Positions 26,719-38,658 of a DNA stretch of 64,000 nt are shown one piece after another. Position 1 is the stretch's first letter, and each line of letters begins with the position of its first letter. The translations under genes and the position numbers were made by a program. The notes under the pieces are model-generated. The model was not told where the DNA came from. It worked only from the letters and a program-made list of their open reading frames with translations, and made no database searches. This DNA comes from Lysobacter sp. TY2-98. Lineage in GTDB: Bacteria > Pseudomonadota > Gammaproteobacteria > Xanthomonadales > Xanthomonadaceae. The stretch lies in assembly GCF_003367355.1 (NCBI RefSeq), contig NZ_CP031413.1:1220921-1284920 (forward strand), read 5' to 3'.

Positions 26719-29700
26719 TTACGCGGCTTGTGCCAGCTGCGCCAGTCGACGCACGGCCACCGACACCGTCGGATAGTCGAGCGACTTCTGCGACGCCAGC
26801 TCCGACAGCATCGTCAGCGTGAACCGCAGGCTGGAGTCGTCGCGCTGGAGCCAGGCCTCGACCTTTCCGTCGGCCGGCTTGCGGCCGCCTTCGGCGAGGA
26901 TATGGCCGACCAGCGCACGCTGCTGCGCGCCCAGCTCGTCCCGCAGCGAACCGCGGGCCAACGCCTGCCAGCGGCTGTCCACCGGCAACGCCTCGATCTG
27001 GTCGTACAGCCACGACAGGTGCAGCGCGCTGCTGAAGGCGAAGTAGGCCTTGGTGACTTCGGCCGCCGGCAGCTTGCGGGCGTGCGCGATCTCGACGATG
27101 TCGGTGACCGCATCCAGCAGCGGCAGCGCGGCGAGCTGCTGCGCGAGCGCGGCCGGAATGCCGCGGCCGCGCCAGTCCGCGTCGCGCTTGTCGAACGCCG
27201 CGCGCAGATCCTTCGTCATCGCAGTCGGCAGCGCGGCGCGCACCGCGCGGATGCCATCGCCGTAGCGCGCGACCGCAGCCTCGATCGCCGGAATCGCACC
27301 CGGACGCGACAGCAGCCAGCGCGTGATCGAACGCATGAGGTGCCAGATCGCCATCAGCGCGTCGACCTGCGCGGACTCGGCGACCTTGCCGTCGAGCGCG
27401 TCGATCTGCGCCCACATATCGCGCGCTTCCAGCGCCTCGCGGGCGATGGTATAGGCCTTCGCGATCTCGGCCGGCGTGCGGCCCGTGTCTTCCTGCATAC
27501 GCAGCACGAACGTCGCGCCCATGCGGTTGACCATCGAGTTCGTCACGGCGGTCGCGATGATTTCGCGCTTCAGGCGATGGCCGTCCATCTGCTTGGTGTA
27601 CTTCTCCTGCAGCGGCTTCGGGAAGTAGCGCACCAGCTCCTTCGAAAGGTACGGGTCTTCCGGCACGTCCGACTGAACGAGCTGCGGGAACAGCACGAGC
27701 TTGCTGTACGACAGCAGCACCGACAGCTCGGGACGCGTCAGGCCCTGGCCGCGTGCCTTGCGCTCGGCAAACTCGGCATCGGACGGCAGGAACTCGATCT
27801 GGCGATCGAGCAGGCCCTGCGACTCGAGCGTGCGGATGAAGTGCTGCTTCGAACCGAGGCGCGACACCGACATGCGCTCCATCATCGACAGCGCCTGGTT
27901 CTGGCGGTAGTTGTCGGTGAGCACGAGGGCGCCAACTTCGTCCGTCATCGACGCCAGCAGCTTGTTGCGGTCGTCGAACGTGAGCTTCTTCTGCTGCACG
28001 GCGGCGTTGAGCAGGATCTTGATGTTGACCTCGTGGTCCGAGGTATCCACGCCCGCCGAGTTGTCGATGAAGTCGGTATTGAGCAGCACGCCATGCTGCG
28101 CCGCCTCGATGCGGCCCAACTGGGTGAAGCCAAGGTTGCCGCCCTCGCCCACCACGCGCGCACGCAAATCACGGCCGTCGACACGGAGCGCGTTGTTGGC
28201 GCGGTCGCCGACGTCCGCATGCGTCTCGCGGCTCGACTTCACGTAGGTTCCGATGCCGCCGTTCCACAGCAGGTCGACCGGTGCCTTGAGGATGGCGCTC
28301 ATCAGCTCGGTCGGGCTCATCGACTCCACGGACGCATCGATGCCGAGCGCCTGCTTGATCTGCGGGCTCAGTGCGATCGACTTCGCGCTGCGCGGGAAGA
28401 TACCGCCGCCCTTGCTGATCAGCTTGGTGTCGTAGTCCTCCCAGCTCGAACGCGGCAGCTTGAACATGCGTGCGCGCTCCTTGAAGGAGATCGCGGCGTC
28501 CGGCGTCGGGTCGAGGAAGATGTGGCGGTGGTCGAACGCGGCGACCAGGAGGATGTGCTTCGACAGCAGCATGCCGTTGCCGAACACGTCGCCCGACATG
28601 TCGCCGATGCCGACGCAGGTGAAGTCGTCCTTCTGCGAATCGCGGCCCATCGCGCGGAAGTGGCGCTTGACCGACTCCCAGGCGCCCTTGGCCGTGATGC
28701 CCATGCCCTTGTGGTCGTAGCCGACCGAACCGCCCGATGCGAACGCGTCGTCGAGCCAGAAGCCGTGCTCACGGGCGATGCCGTTGGCGATGTCGGAGAA
28801 CGTTGCCGTGCCCTTGTCCGCCGCGACGACCAAGTAGGGATCGTCGTTGTCGTAACGCACGACCTCGTTCGGCGCGATGATCTTGCCGTCGACGATGTTG
28901 TCGGTGATGTCCAGCAGACCGTTGATGAACATCTTGTAGCAGGCGATGCCTTCGGCCTGGATCGCATCGCGATCGCCACCCGCGGGCGGGCGCTTCACGA
29001 AGAAGCCGCCCTTCGAGCCAACCGGCACGATCACGGTGTTCTTCACCATCTGCGCCTTGACGAGGCCCAGCACTTCCGTGCGGAAGTCCTCGCGACGATC
29101 CGACCAGCGCAGGCCGCCACGCGCGACCGGACCGAAGCGCAGGTGCACGCCTTCGACACGCGGGCCGTAGACGAAGATTTCGCGGTACGGACGCGGCTTC
29201 GGCAGGTCCGGCACCTTGGCGGAGTCGAACTTGTAGCTGACGTAACCAGTGTCTGCGCCACCGCGCGCACCCTGGTAGAAGCTGGTGCGCAGCGTCGCTT
29301 CGATGACGCCCATGAAGCTGCGCAGGATGCGGTCCTCGTCGAGGCTGGACACGCGGTCCATCAGGCCGAAGATGCCTTCGCGCGTCGCCTGGACCTGGCC
29401 CTCGCGCTTGCCGGCGCGGGCTTCGATGACCGGCTTCACTGCCGCCGACAGCGCCGCGTCATCACCGGCCAGGCGCTCGAGCTGCGACTGGAATTTCTGC
29501 ATGCCGGCGCGGATCTCGGCCTTGCTCTCCTTGCCGGTGGTCGGATCGAAGCGCGCTTCGAACAGTTCGACCAGCAGGCGTGCGAGCAGCGGATAACGCG
29601 CGAGCGTCTGCTCCATGTACGCCTGCGAGAACGTCACGCCGACCTGCAGCAGGTACTTGCAGTACGCACGCAGCATCGCCACCTGACGCCACGACAGACC

Positions 29701-31674
29701 GGCCGCGAGTATCAGGCGGTTGAAGCCGTCGTTCTCGGCCTGGCCGCGCCAGATGGCGGCGAAGGCTTCTTCGAAGTCCTGGTCGATCTCGGTGACTTCG
29801 AGCGCACGCGGGTATTCGACCTCGAAGTCCTGGATGAAGAACACCTTGCCCGCCGCTTCGATGCGGTACGGGTGCTCCGCGATCACACGCAGGCCCATGT
29901 TCTCCATCATCGGCAGCGCATCGGACAGCGGGATGTCGTCGCCTTCACGGTAGAACTTGAAGCGCAGGCCGCCCTCGCCCTGATGCGAGCGATACAGGCT
30001 CAGGCGCAGATCGTCGGCGCCCTGCAATGCCGCCAGATGCTCGACGTCGTTGGCGGCGACTTCCGCCGACACGTTCTCGATGTAACCCGCCGGTAGCGCG
30101 CGCCCGTACGCGTTCGCGAGCGGAAGGCCGGTGTTCTCGCCATGGCGCGCGATCAGCGCATCGCGCAGGTCGTCCGCCCAGTTACGCACGATTTCGGCGA
30201 GGCGTGCTTCGATCTCGGCGACGTCGACATCCGGCACCGTGCCCGAATGGCCGTCCGACGGCTTCGGACGCACCATGATGTGCAACTGCGCGAGCGGCGA
30301 TTCACCGAGTTGCACCGACGAGTCCACGTGCTCCGCATTGAGCATCTCCTTGAGCATCGACTCGATGCGCAGGCGGACTTCCGTGTTGAAGCGATCGCGC
30401 GGGATGTACACCAGCGCCGAATAGAACCGACCGTACTTGTCGCGACGCAGGAAGATGCGGCTGCGCACGCGTTCCTGCAGGCCCAGCACGCCCATCGACG
30501 TGCGGAAGAGATCGTCCTCGCCCGACTGGAACAGCTCGTCGCGCGGCATCGACTCGAGGATGTGGCGCAGCGCCTTGCCGCTGTGGCCATCGGTCGGCAG
30601 ACCCGACTTCTCCATCACGTGCTCATAGCGACGACGCACCAGCGGGATGTCCCACGGGCGACGGCTGTACGCGCTCGACGTGAAGAGGCCGAGGAAGCGG
30701 TCTTCGCGCACCGGCTTGCCGGCCTTGTCGAAGCTCAGCACGCCGATGTAGTCCATGTAACCGCGGCGGTGCACCGTGGCGCGCGCGTTGGTCTTGGTCA
30801 GGATCAGCGCATCGACCGAACCCGAATGCTCCATGTAGTGCGCGGCCAGCGTCGACAGCGGGCGCGGCTTGCCGCGCTCTTCGCCATGCAGAAGACCCAA
30901 GCCAGTGCCCGGCACCGCCTGCAGCACTTCCTGCTTGCCCTGCTTCACGACTTCGTATTCGCGGAAGCCGAGGAAGGTGAAGTGGTTGTCGGCGGCCCAG
31001 CGCAGGAACTCCTGCGCCTCCTGCACATTCTCGGCCTTGAGCGGCGACTTGCGATTGCCGAGGTCGTCTGCGACCTGCAGCATCTTCGCCTGCATCGCCG
31101 ACCAGTCCCCGACCATCGCACGCACGTCTTCGAGCACGCGTCGCACTGCGGCCTCGATCTCGGTCATCGATTCCGCGCTCTGGCGGTCGATCTCGAGGTG
31201 CATCAGCGATTCGCGCTCGCCCTCGCCCACGCCGGTCACGCGGCCCGCGCGATCACGCGCGATCTTGACCACCGGATGACCCATCACGTGCACGGCGATG
31301 CCGCGCTCGGCGAGGGCCAGCGTCACCGAGTCGACGAGGAACGGCATGTCGTCGTTGGCGACCTGCAGCACGGTGTGCGCGGACTCCCAACCGTTCGTCT
31401 TGACCGTCGGGTTGAACAGACGCACCAGCGCCGTGCCGGGCTTGCGGCTGCGCATGAAGTCGAGGAAGCCGGCGGCGAGCGACGCCCAAGCTTCCGGCGA
31501 GTGCTGCGGGAATTCGTCCGCGCTCATGCGCTTGTAGAAAACGCGCGCGAAGGCTTCGGCGAGGCCCTGCTGGGCCTTGGGCAGCGTCGCGGTCAGCGCC
31601 TTGGCGATCTGGTCGACAGCGGCGGCGTCATCGACGCGGCGGGCGGTGGTTTTGGCGGTGCGTTTCGTGGTCAT
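26719..31674 (-). CDS. gdhB: NAD-specific glutamate dehydrogenase, 180-kDa class
   Basis: A very large NAD-GDH of 1651 residues (family range about 1550-1650) that deaminates glutamate to 2-oxoglutarate and ammonia. Roughly the first 700 residues are ACT-like regulatory segments (DDMPFLVDSVTLALAERGI, FLGFREYEVV, FLRRDKYGRFYS). The catalytic dehydrogenase domain follows at about 700-1150, with ARGGLRWSDRREDFRTEVLGLVKAQ, KGGFFVKRPP, VGIGDMSGDVFGNGMLLS and WNGGIGTYVKSS. A helical C-terminal region ends the protein. Enzymes of this class in Pseudomonas and Streptomyces are allosteric and catabolic. An imperfect inverted repeat (31705-31742) lies in its leader. Confidence 0.96.
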   Translation of the reverse strand: MTTKRTAKTTARRVDDAAAVDQIAKALTATLPKAQQGLAEAFARVFYKRMSADEFPQHSPEAWASLAAGFLDFMRSRKPGTALVRLFNPTVKTNGWESAHTVLQVANDDMPFLVDSVTLALAERGIAVHVMGHPVVKIARDRAGRVTGVGEGERESLMHLEIDRQSAESMTEIEAAVRRVLEDVRAMVGDWSAMQAKMLQVADDLGNRKSPLKAENVQEAQEFLRWAADNHFTFLGFREYEVVKQGKQEVLQAVPGTGLGLLHGEERGKPRPLSTLAAHYMEHSGSVDALILTKTNARATVHRRGYMDYIGVLSFDKAGKPVREDRFLGLFTSSAYSRRPWDIPLVRRRYEHVMEKSGLPTDGHSGKALRHILESMPRDELFQSGEDDLFRTSMGVLGLQERVRSRIFLRRDKYGRFYSALVYIPRDRFNTEVRLRIESMLKEMLNAEHVDSSVQLGESPLAQLHIMVRPKPSDGHSGTVPDVDVAEIEARLAEIVRNWADDLRDALIARHGENTGLPLANAYGRALPAGYIENVSAEVAANDVEHLAALQGADDLRLSLYRSHQGEGGLRFKFYREGDDIPLSDALPMMENMGLRVIAEHPYRIEAAGKVFFIQDFEVEYPRALEVTEIDQDFEEAFAAIWRGQAENDGFNRLILAAGLSWRQVAMLRAYCKYLLQVGVTFSQAYMEQTLARYPLLARLLVELFEARFDPTTGKESKAEIRAGMQKFQSQLERLAGDDAALSAAVKPVIEARAGKREGQVQATREGIFGLMDRVSSLDEDRILRSFMGVIEATLRTSFYQGARGGADTGYVSYKFDSAKVPDLPKPRPYREIFVYGPRVEGVHLRFGPVARGGLRWSDRREDFRTEVLGLVKAQMVKNTVIVPVGSKGGFFVKRPPAGGDRDAIQAEGIACYKMFINGLLDITDNIVDGKIIAPNEVVRYDNDDPYLVVAADKGTATFSDIANGIAREHGFWLDDAFASGGSVGYDHKGMGITAKGAWESVKRHFRAMGRDSQKDDFTCVGIGDMSGDVFGNGMLLSKHILLVAAFDHRHIFLDPTPDAAISFKERARMFKLPRSSWEDYDTKLISKGGGIFPRSAKSIALSPQIKQALGIDASVESMSPTELMSAILKAPVDLLWNGGIGTYVKSSRETHADVGDRANNALRVDGRDLRARVVGEGGNLGFTQLGRIEAAQHGVLLNTDFIDNSAGVDTSDHEVNIKILLNAAVQQKKLTFDDRNKLLASMTDEVGALVLTDNYRQNQALSMMERMSVSRLGSKQHFIRTLESQGLLDRQIEFLPSDAEFAERKARGQGLTRPELSVLLSYSKLVLFPQLVQSDVPEDPYLSKELVRYFPKPLQEKYTKQMDGHRLKREIIATAVTNSMVNRMGATFVLRMQEDTGRTPAEIAKAYTIAREALEARDMWAQIDALDGKVAESAQVDALMAIWHLMRSITRWLLSRPGAIPAIEAAVARYGDGIRAVRAALPTAMTKDLRAAFDKRDADWRGRGIPAALAQQLAALPLLDAVTDIVEIAHARKLPAAEVTKAYFAFSSALHLSWLYDQIEALPVDSRWQALARGSLRDELGAQQRALVGHILAEGGRKPADGKVEAWLQRDDSSLRFTLTMLSELASQKSLDYPTVSVAVRRLAQLAQAA

Positions 31675-31704
31675 GTGAGGCGATTCCCTGTGCCGACATC
31701 CGTA

Positions 31705-31773
31705 CGCCGGCGTTCGGATCCTTCAAAAAGGAAACGCCGGCGCCGGCATCGCGCCCGGATGTGCATCCGGGCG
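31705..31773 (-). terminator. Hairpin-rich spacer between the acyl-CoA dehydrogenase and gdh genes
   Basis: On the minus strand, leaving the acyl-CoA dehydrogenase gene, a perfect 9-bp stem (31752-31773) is met first, then the self-pairing GCCGGCGCCGGC and a T-rich run (TTTCCTTTTT, around 31725-31734). That combination could terminate the upstream transcript. A second inverted repeat (CGCCGGCGTT at 31705-31714 with AACGCCGGCG at 31733-31742, with an inner TCCTT/AAGGA pairing) could act as a gdh leader structure or operator. The two folds are mutually exclusive in part. Confidence 0.5.
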
Positions 31774-31810
31774 TCGACGCCGATTCGCCGGCGAGCTGCT
31801 CATCGCGGGC

Positions 31811-32971
31811 TCAGCGCAGGCCCGTCTCGTTGCGTGCGATCACGAGGCGCTGGATCTCGCTCGTGCCCTCGTAGATCTCGGTGATCTTCGCGTCGCGGAA
31901 ATAACGCTCGATCGGCATTTCCTTGGAATAGCCCATGCCGCCGTGGATCTGCAGCGCCTGGTGCGTAATCCACATCGCGGCCTCCGATGCGGTGAGCTTG
32001 GCGATGGCCGCCTCGTTGCTGAAGCGCGCGCCGCCCTTGTCGAACTCGCCCTTCTGCCACGCAGCGCGAAGCGTCAGCAGCAGCGACGCATCGAGCTTGC
32101 ACTTCATGTCGGCGATCTTCGCCTGCGTCATCTGGAACGTGCCGATCGCGGCGCCGAACGCCTTGCGCTCCTTCACGTAGCTCAGCGTCGCTTCGTACGC
32201 GGCGCGCGCAATGCCAATAGCCTGCGACGCGATGCCGATACGCCCGGCGTCGAGCACGCTCATCGCGATCTTGAAGCCTTCGCCTTCGGCGCCCAGCACT
32301 TCATCGGCCTGCACGACGTAGTCATTGAACTCGATCTCGCACGTCGCCGACGCACGGATACCGAGCTTCGGCTCGGTCTTGCCGCGGCCGAAGCCTGCGC
32401 GCGTGGTGTCGATCATGAAAGCGGTGATGCCGCGCGCGCCCTTGTCCGGGTCCGTCATCGCGAACAGCACGATGTACTTGGCGACCGGGCCGGAGGTGAT
32501 CCAGCTCTTCTTGCCGTTGACGAGGAATGTGCCGTCGGGCTGCTTGGTGGCCTTGCAGCGCATCGCGGTGGCGTCGGAACCCGACTGCGGCTCCGTCAGC
32601 GCGAACGCGCCGATCTCGCGACCTTCGGCAATCGCGCGCACGTACAGCTGCTTCTGCGCCTCGGTGCCGTACTTCAGGATGCCGTTGCAGAAGAGCGAGT
32701 TGTTCACCGACACGATCGTCGAATGGGCGGCATCCGCCGCCGCGATTTCGACCATCGCGAGCACGTAGCTGATCGGGTCCATGCCCGCGCCGCCGTATTC
32801 GGCTGGCACCTCGATGCCCATCAGGCCGTTCTCGCCCAGCGTGCGGATGTTGTCGAGCGGGAACTCGCCGGTGCGATCGAAGTGCTCGGCGCTCGGCGCG
32901 ATCTTGTCCTGCGCGATGCGCCGCGCCACGTCCTGGATCATCAACTGCTCTTCGGTGAAGCGAAAATCCAC
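31811..32971 (-). CDS. Acyl-CoA dehydrogenase
   Basis: An FAD-dependent acyl-CoA dehydrogenase, 386 residues, introducing the alpha-beta double bond of acyl-CoA. It has the N-terminal RFTEEQLMIQDVARRIAQ, the flavin and substrate motifs FALTEPQSGSDA and KSWITSGPVA, and the C-terminal QIHGGMGYSKEMPIERYFRDAKI. The catalytic glutamate lies in IYEGTSEIQRL, as in short-chain and branched-chain enzymes. The GTG at 32971 is chosen over the longer frame: it gives the family N-terminus and has GAGG ten bases upstream. It is divergent from the ArsR-methyltransferase gene across 141 bases. Chain-length preference cannot be read from sequence. Confidence 0.93.
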   Translation of the reverse strand: MDFRFTEEQLMIQDVARRIAQDKIAPSAEHFDRTGEFPLDNIRTLGENGLMGIEVPAEYGGAGMDPISYVLAMVEIAAADAAHSTIVSVNNSLFCNGILKYGTEAQKQLYVRAIAEGREIGAFALTEPQSGSDATAMRCKATKQPDGTFLVNGKKSWITSGPVAKYIVLFAMTDPDKGARGITAFMIDTTRAGFGRGKTEPKLGIRASATCEIEFNDYVVQADEVLGAEGEGFKIAMSVLDAGRIGIASQAIGIARAAYEATLSYVKERKAFGAAIGTFQMTQAKIADMKCKLDASLLLTLRAAWQKGEFDKGGARFSNEAAIAKLTASEAAMWITHQALQIHGGMGYSKEMPIERYFRDAKITEIYEGTSEIQRLVIARNETGLR

Positions 32972-33076
32972 GTCGGCACCTCGAATTGGGCGAATGACAG
33001 CAAAGCCCGCAAATTGTACCGGGATGAACGTTCCGGCCGCCTCCCCGCTTGACCCCCGCGCCCCCGCGGCAGACAC

Positions 33077-33104
33077 TTATCGCTCTATCGCGATACGTTG
33101 ATAA
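33077..33104. promoter_or_regulatory. Nested palindromic operator before the ArsR-methyltransferase/metH genes
   Basis: A 28-base symmetric element. TTATC (33077-33081) and GATAA (33100-33104) form outer arms, each four bases from a perfect central palindrome TATCGCGATA (33086-33095). The repeated TATC/GATA half-sites suggest binding of a dimer or a pair of dimers. It ends 8 bases before the regulator's ATG, so occupancy would block transcription or translation start of the regulator-metH unit. It may also affect the divergent acyl-CoA dehydrogenase gene. The assigned binder (the ArsR-type protein) is inference. Confidence 0.7.
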
Positions 33105-33112
33105 AGCGCCAC

Positions 33113-34072
33113 ATGGACCTCGAAGCCTGGTCGGGCCAGCTCAAGACCTTCGCCGACGCCACCCGCGTGCGCCTGCTCGCCCTGCTGGAGCATGAAGAGC
33201 TCACGGTGGCCGAGCTCTCGTCCATCACCCGCCTTGCCCAGCCGCGCGTGTCCACCCACCTTGCGCGCCTCAAGGAAGCGGGCCTCGTGCGCGACCGCCG
33301 CGCCGGTGTGTCCGCCTATTACCGCTTCGACGACGAAACGCTGGACCCGGCCCAGGCCGCGCTGTGGCGCATGCTGCGCGACGGGAGCAACGACCCGCTG
33401 CTGCGTCAGGACGCCGAACGCGTTCCGGGGGTTCTGGCCGCACGCGCCGTCGAGCAGAACTGGGCGGACTCGGTCGCAGGCGACATGGAGCGTCACTACT
33501 CGCCGGGTCGTACCTGGGAGGCGCTCGCGCGCTCCGCGCTGCCGCTGATGGAAACCGGCGACGTGCTCGACATCGCCTCGGGCGACGGCGTGCTCGCTGA
33601 GCTCATCGCCCCGCACTCGCGGCGTTATGTCTGCCTCGACGCCAGCAGCAAGGTGGTCGTCGCCGCGTCCGAACGCCTGCGTCGCCTGGGCAATGTCGAG
33701 GTGCACGAAGGCGACATGCATGCCCTGGCGTTCGACGACGGCAGCTTCGACCTCGTCGTGCTGATGCACGCGCTGACGTACGCCGATGAACCCGCGAAGG
33801 CCGTTGCGGAAGCCGCGCGCGTCCTGCGCCCGGGCGGACGCCTGCTGCTCAGCAGCCTCGCGAAGCACGAGCATCGCGCGGTGGTCGAGGCGTACGGTCA
33901 CGTCAACCTCGGCTTCAGCGAGAAGGATCTGCAGCGTTTCGCGACAAAAGCCGGGCTCGACGTGCTGAGCAGTGGCGTCGTCACGCGCGAACGCCGCCCA
34001 CCGCACTTCGAAGTGCTTTCGATCATCGCGCGCAAGCCGGACGCCGCAGCGCGCGGGAGAACCCCACGATGA
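33113..34072 (+). CDS. ArsR-type regulator fused to a SAM-dependent methyltransferase domain
   Basis: A 319-residue two-domain protein. Residues about 1-90 are an ArsR-type winged helix ([47 protein letters not shown]). Residues about 130-270 are a class I methyltransferase domain, with SAM motif [17 protein letters not shown] and the later [14 protein letters not shown] and [14 protein letters not shown]. It shows no metal-binding Cys motif of metal-sensing ArsR proteins. ArsR/methyltransferase fusions next to methionine genes resemble SahR-like regulators of S-adenosyl metabolism. The ATG at 33113 is preferred to an in-frame TTG 15 bases upstream. The stop overlaps the metH start (ATGA). 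Confidence 0.9.
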   Translation: MDLEAWSGQLKTFADATRVRLLALLEHEELTVAELSSITRLAQPRVSTHLARLKEAGLVRDRRAGVSAYYRFDDETLDPAQAALWRMLRDGSNDPLLRQDAERVPGVLAARAVEQNWADSVAGDMERHYSPGRTWEALARSALPLMETGDVLDIASGDGVLAELIAPHSRRYVCLDASSKVVVAASERLRRLGNVEVHEGDMHALAFDDGSFDLVVLMHALTYADEPAKAVAEAARVLRPGGRLLLSSLAKHEHRAVVEAYGHVNLGFSEKDLQRFATKAGLDVLSSGVVTRERRPPHFEVLSIIARKPDAAARGRTPR

Positions 34073-35163
34073 AGACACTGCCCTACGTGAATCCCGAACG
34101 CGCCGCGACGCTGGAGAAGCTGCTGGCCGAGCGCATCCTCGTGCTCGACGGCGCGATGGGCACGATGATCCAGCAGCACGAGCTGTCGGAAGCGGACTAC
34201 CGTGGCACGCGGTTCGCCGAAGGTTTCGACGCCAGCCGCACCCTGGACGCACACCAGCACGGCACCGGCTGCGGTTGCGCGCACGACCAGCGCGGCAACA
34301 ACGATCTGCTCAGTCTCACGCGCCCGGAAATCATCGCCGGCATCCATCGCGAATATCTACTCGCCGGTGCCGATCTGGTCGAGACCAACACGTTCAACTC
34401 GACGTCCATCTCGCTCGCCGACTACGGCCTGTCGCACCTCGCGCGCGAACTCAACGAGGCCGGCGCGCGGCTCGCGCGTCAGGTCTGCGACGACGTCGAA
34501 CGCGAGGACGGTCGCCCCCGGTTCGTCATCGGCGTGCTCGGTCCGACCAGCCGTACCGCGTCGCTCAGCCCCGACGTGAATCGCCCCGGCTATCGTGCAG
34601 TCACGTTCGACGACCTGCGCCTCGCCTACCGCGAAGCCGCCGACGGACTGATCGACGGTGGCGCCGACGTGCTGATGGTCGAAACCATCTTCGACACGCT
34701 CAACGCCAAGGCCGCGCTGTTCGCGATCGAGGAAGCCTTCGATGCACGCGGCGCGCGTCTTCCCGTGCTGATCTCGGGAACCATCACCGACGCATCCGGC
34801 CGCACGCTGTCCGGGCAGACGGCCGAGGCGTTCTGGTATTCCGTCCGCCACGCCCGCCCGCTCGCCATCGGTCTCAACTGCGCGCTCGGCGCCAAGGACC
34901 TGCGTCAGCATGTCGACGTGCTCGCACAGGTCGCCGACGCCTTCGTGAGCGCGCATCCGAACGCCGGCCTGCCGAACGCGTTCGGCGGTTACGACGAAAC
35001 GCCCGAGGACATGGCCGAGGTGATCGGCGAGTTCGCGCGCTCGGGTCTCGTCAACGTGGTCGGGGGCTGCTGCGGCACGACGCCCGCGCATATCGCGGCG
35101 ATCGCAAGCGTCGTTCGCGGACTCACGCCACGCGCATTGCCGCGACTCGCCGACGCGGCCTGA
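34069..35163 (+). CDS. metH: Methionine synthase, homocysteine-binding part (split MetH)
   Basis: The homocysteine S-methyltransferase half of cobalamin-dependent methionine synthase, 364 residues. It has [15 protein letters not shown] and the three zinc cysteines, Cys271 (GLNCALG) and Cys334/335 ([12 protein letters not shown]). It ends where a full-length MetH would continue into the folate-binding domain; that part is the next gene. A short insertion, [21 protein letters not shown] (residues 61-81), adds two cysteines at a place where family members usually have a shorter segment. The two-gene arrangement is known in Xanthomonas relatives and is not a sequencing frameshift: the second gene has its own start after 55 bases in a different frame. 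Confidence 0.93.
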   Translation: MKTLPYVNPERAATLEKLLAERILVLDGAMGTMIQQHELSEADYRGTRFAEGFDASRTLDAHQHGTGCGCAHDQRGNNDLLSLTRPEIIAGIHREYLLAGADLVETNTFNSTSISLADYGLSHLARELNEAGARLARQVCDDVEREDGRPRFVIGVLGPTSRTASLSPDVNRPGYRAVTFDDLRLAYREAADGLIDGGADVLMVETIFDTLNAKAALFAIEEAFDARGARLPVLISGTITDASGRTLSGQTAEAFWYSVRHARPLAIGLNCALGAKDLRQHVDVLAQVADAFVSAHPNAGLPNAFGGYDETPEDMAEVIGEFARSGLVNVVGGCCGTTPAHIAAIASVVRGLTPRALPRLADAA

Positions 35164-35183
35164 TCGCTCCTTTCGAATCACAC

Positions 35184-35203
35184 GCGACGTCGCGGGACGT
35201 CGC
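35184..35203 (+). repeat. Hairpin between the two metH genes
   Basis: A perfect 8-bp stem, GCGACGTC and GACGTCGC, with a GCGG tetraloop lies in the 55-base spacer, ending 15 bases before the second start codon. There is no T-tract, so it is not a typical terminator. It is well placed to affect ribosome loading or mRNA cleavage between the two halves of methionine synthase. Confidence 0.6.
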
Positions 35204-35218
35204 ACGCACTGCAGACCG

Positions 35219-37963
<2,745 letters not shown>

Positions 37964-37991
37964 CGGCGTCGTCGTCGCCTCTCCGGTCACC

Positions 37992-38654
37992 ATGGACAAC
38001 GTGCAGTTCCTCCTCGAGCACGCCGCCCCGGGCCGCATTGGCCTGTGCGGGGGACGCGACCCGATCAGCCGCCTGATCCGCAAGGCGCAGGCGCCACTGA
38101 CCGACGACGGCCACCGCAGCCTGTGGTCGCACGCGTTCCTGTTCACCGAGAAGCGCGTCGACGGACGCTGGTGGGTCGTCGAGTCCGACCTGGATGTCCG
38201 CTACAAGCAGGTCCGCCTCGGCGCCCAGGAGAATCGTCTCGACCGCTACTTCGACGCGGAAGCGTTTCCGAACGTCGCCGTGCTGGACTTCGGCCTGGAC
38301 GCGTCGCAGGCCGCTGCATGCCACGCCGCCGCGCTGGATGTCGTGTCGGGACTCGCGCACTACTCGCTCAGCGAGCTCGTCGGCACATTGCTGGGCATGC
38401 ACAGCACGCGGCTGCGTCGGCGCGACAACCTACTTGCGCGCGAAGGCGCCCTCTACTGCTCGGCGCTCGTGCAGCACTGCTATGCGGCCGCGGGCGTCGA
38501 ACTTCTGCCCGGCGTGACCGGCAAGAACGTCACGCCGCACGACCTGGCTGCGTCACCGTTGCCGCACACGGCGCACCGACTGGTGCGCGATCTCGGCGTA
38601 TCGAAAGTGCGACGCGTCGTGCACCAGGTGGCCGACGCACTCGGCGTCGACTGA
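37992..38654 (+). CDS. Permuted papain-fold (NlpC/P60-like, YiiX-type) protein
   Basis: A 220-residue protein resembling circularly permuted NlpC/P60 or YiiX-type cysteine peptidases/amidases. The candidate catalytic His47 (SLWSHAFLF) precedes the candidate Cys156 (GALYCSALVQHCYAAAG), the permuted order. No signal peptide is visible, so it is likely cytoplasmic. Substrates could be lipid-linked or peptide amide bonds; nothing in the neighbourhood narrows this. It starts 28 bases after metH, possibly in the same transcript, and ends 4 bases before the convergent DUF2058 gene. Confidence 0.72.
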   Translation: MDNVQFLLEHAAPGRIGLCGGRDPISRLIRKAQAPLTDDGHRSLWSHAFLFTEKRVDGRWWVVESDLDVRYKQVRLGAQENRLDRYFDAEAFPNVAVLDFGLDASQAAACHAAALDVVSGLAHYSLSELVGTLLGMHSTRLRRRDNLLAREGALYCSALVQHCYAAAGVELLPGVTGKNVTPHDLAASPLPHTAHRLVRDLGVSKVRRVVHQVADALGVD

Positions 38655-38658
38655 CGCG

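Noticed and set aside
26617..30096. A 1159-codon open frame on the plus strand
   Set aside because: Antisense to the glutamate dehydrogenase gene; Arg/His/Asp/Gln-rich sequence without any domain.
33098..33112. TTG start for the ArsR-methyltransferase gene
   Set aside because: It falls inside the palindromic operator; the ATG at 33113 gives the normal N-terminus.
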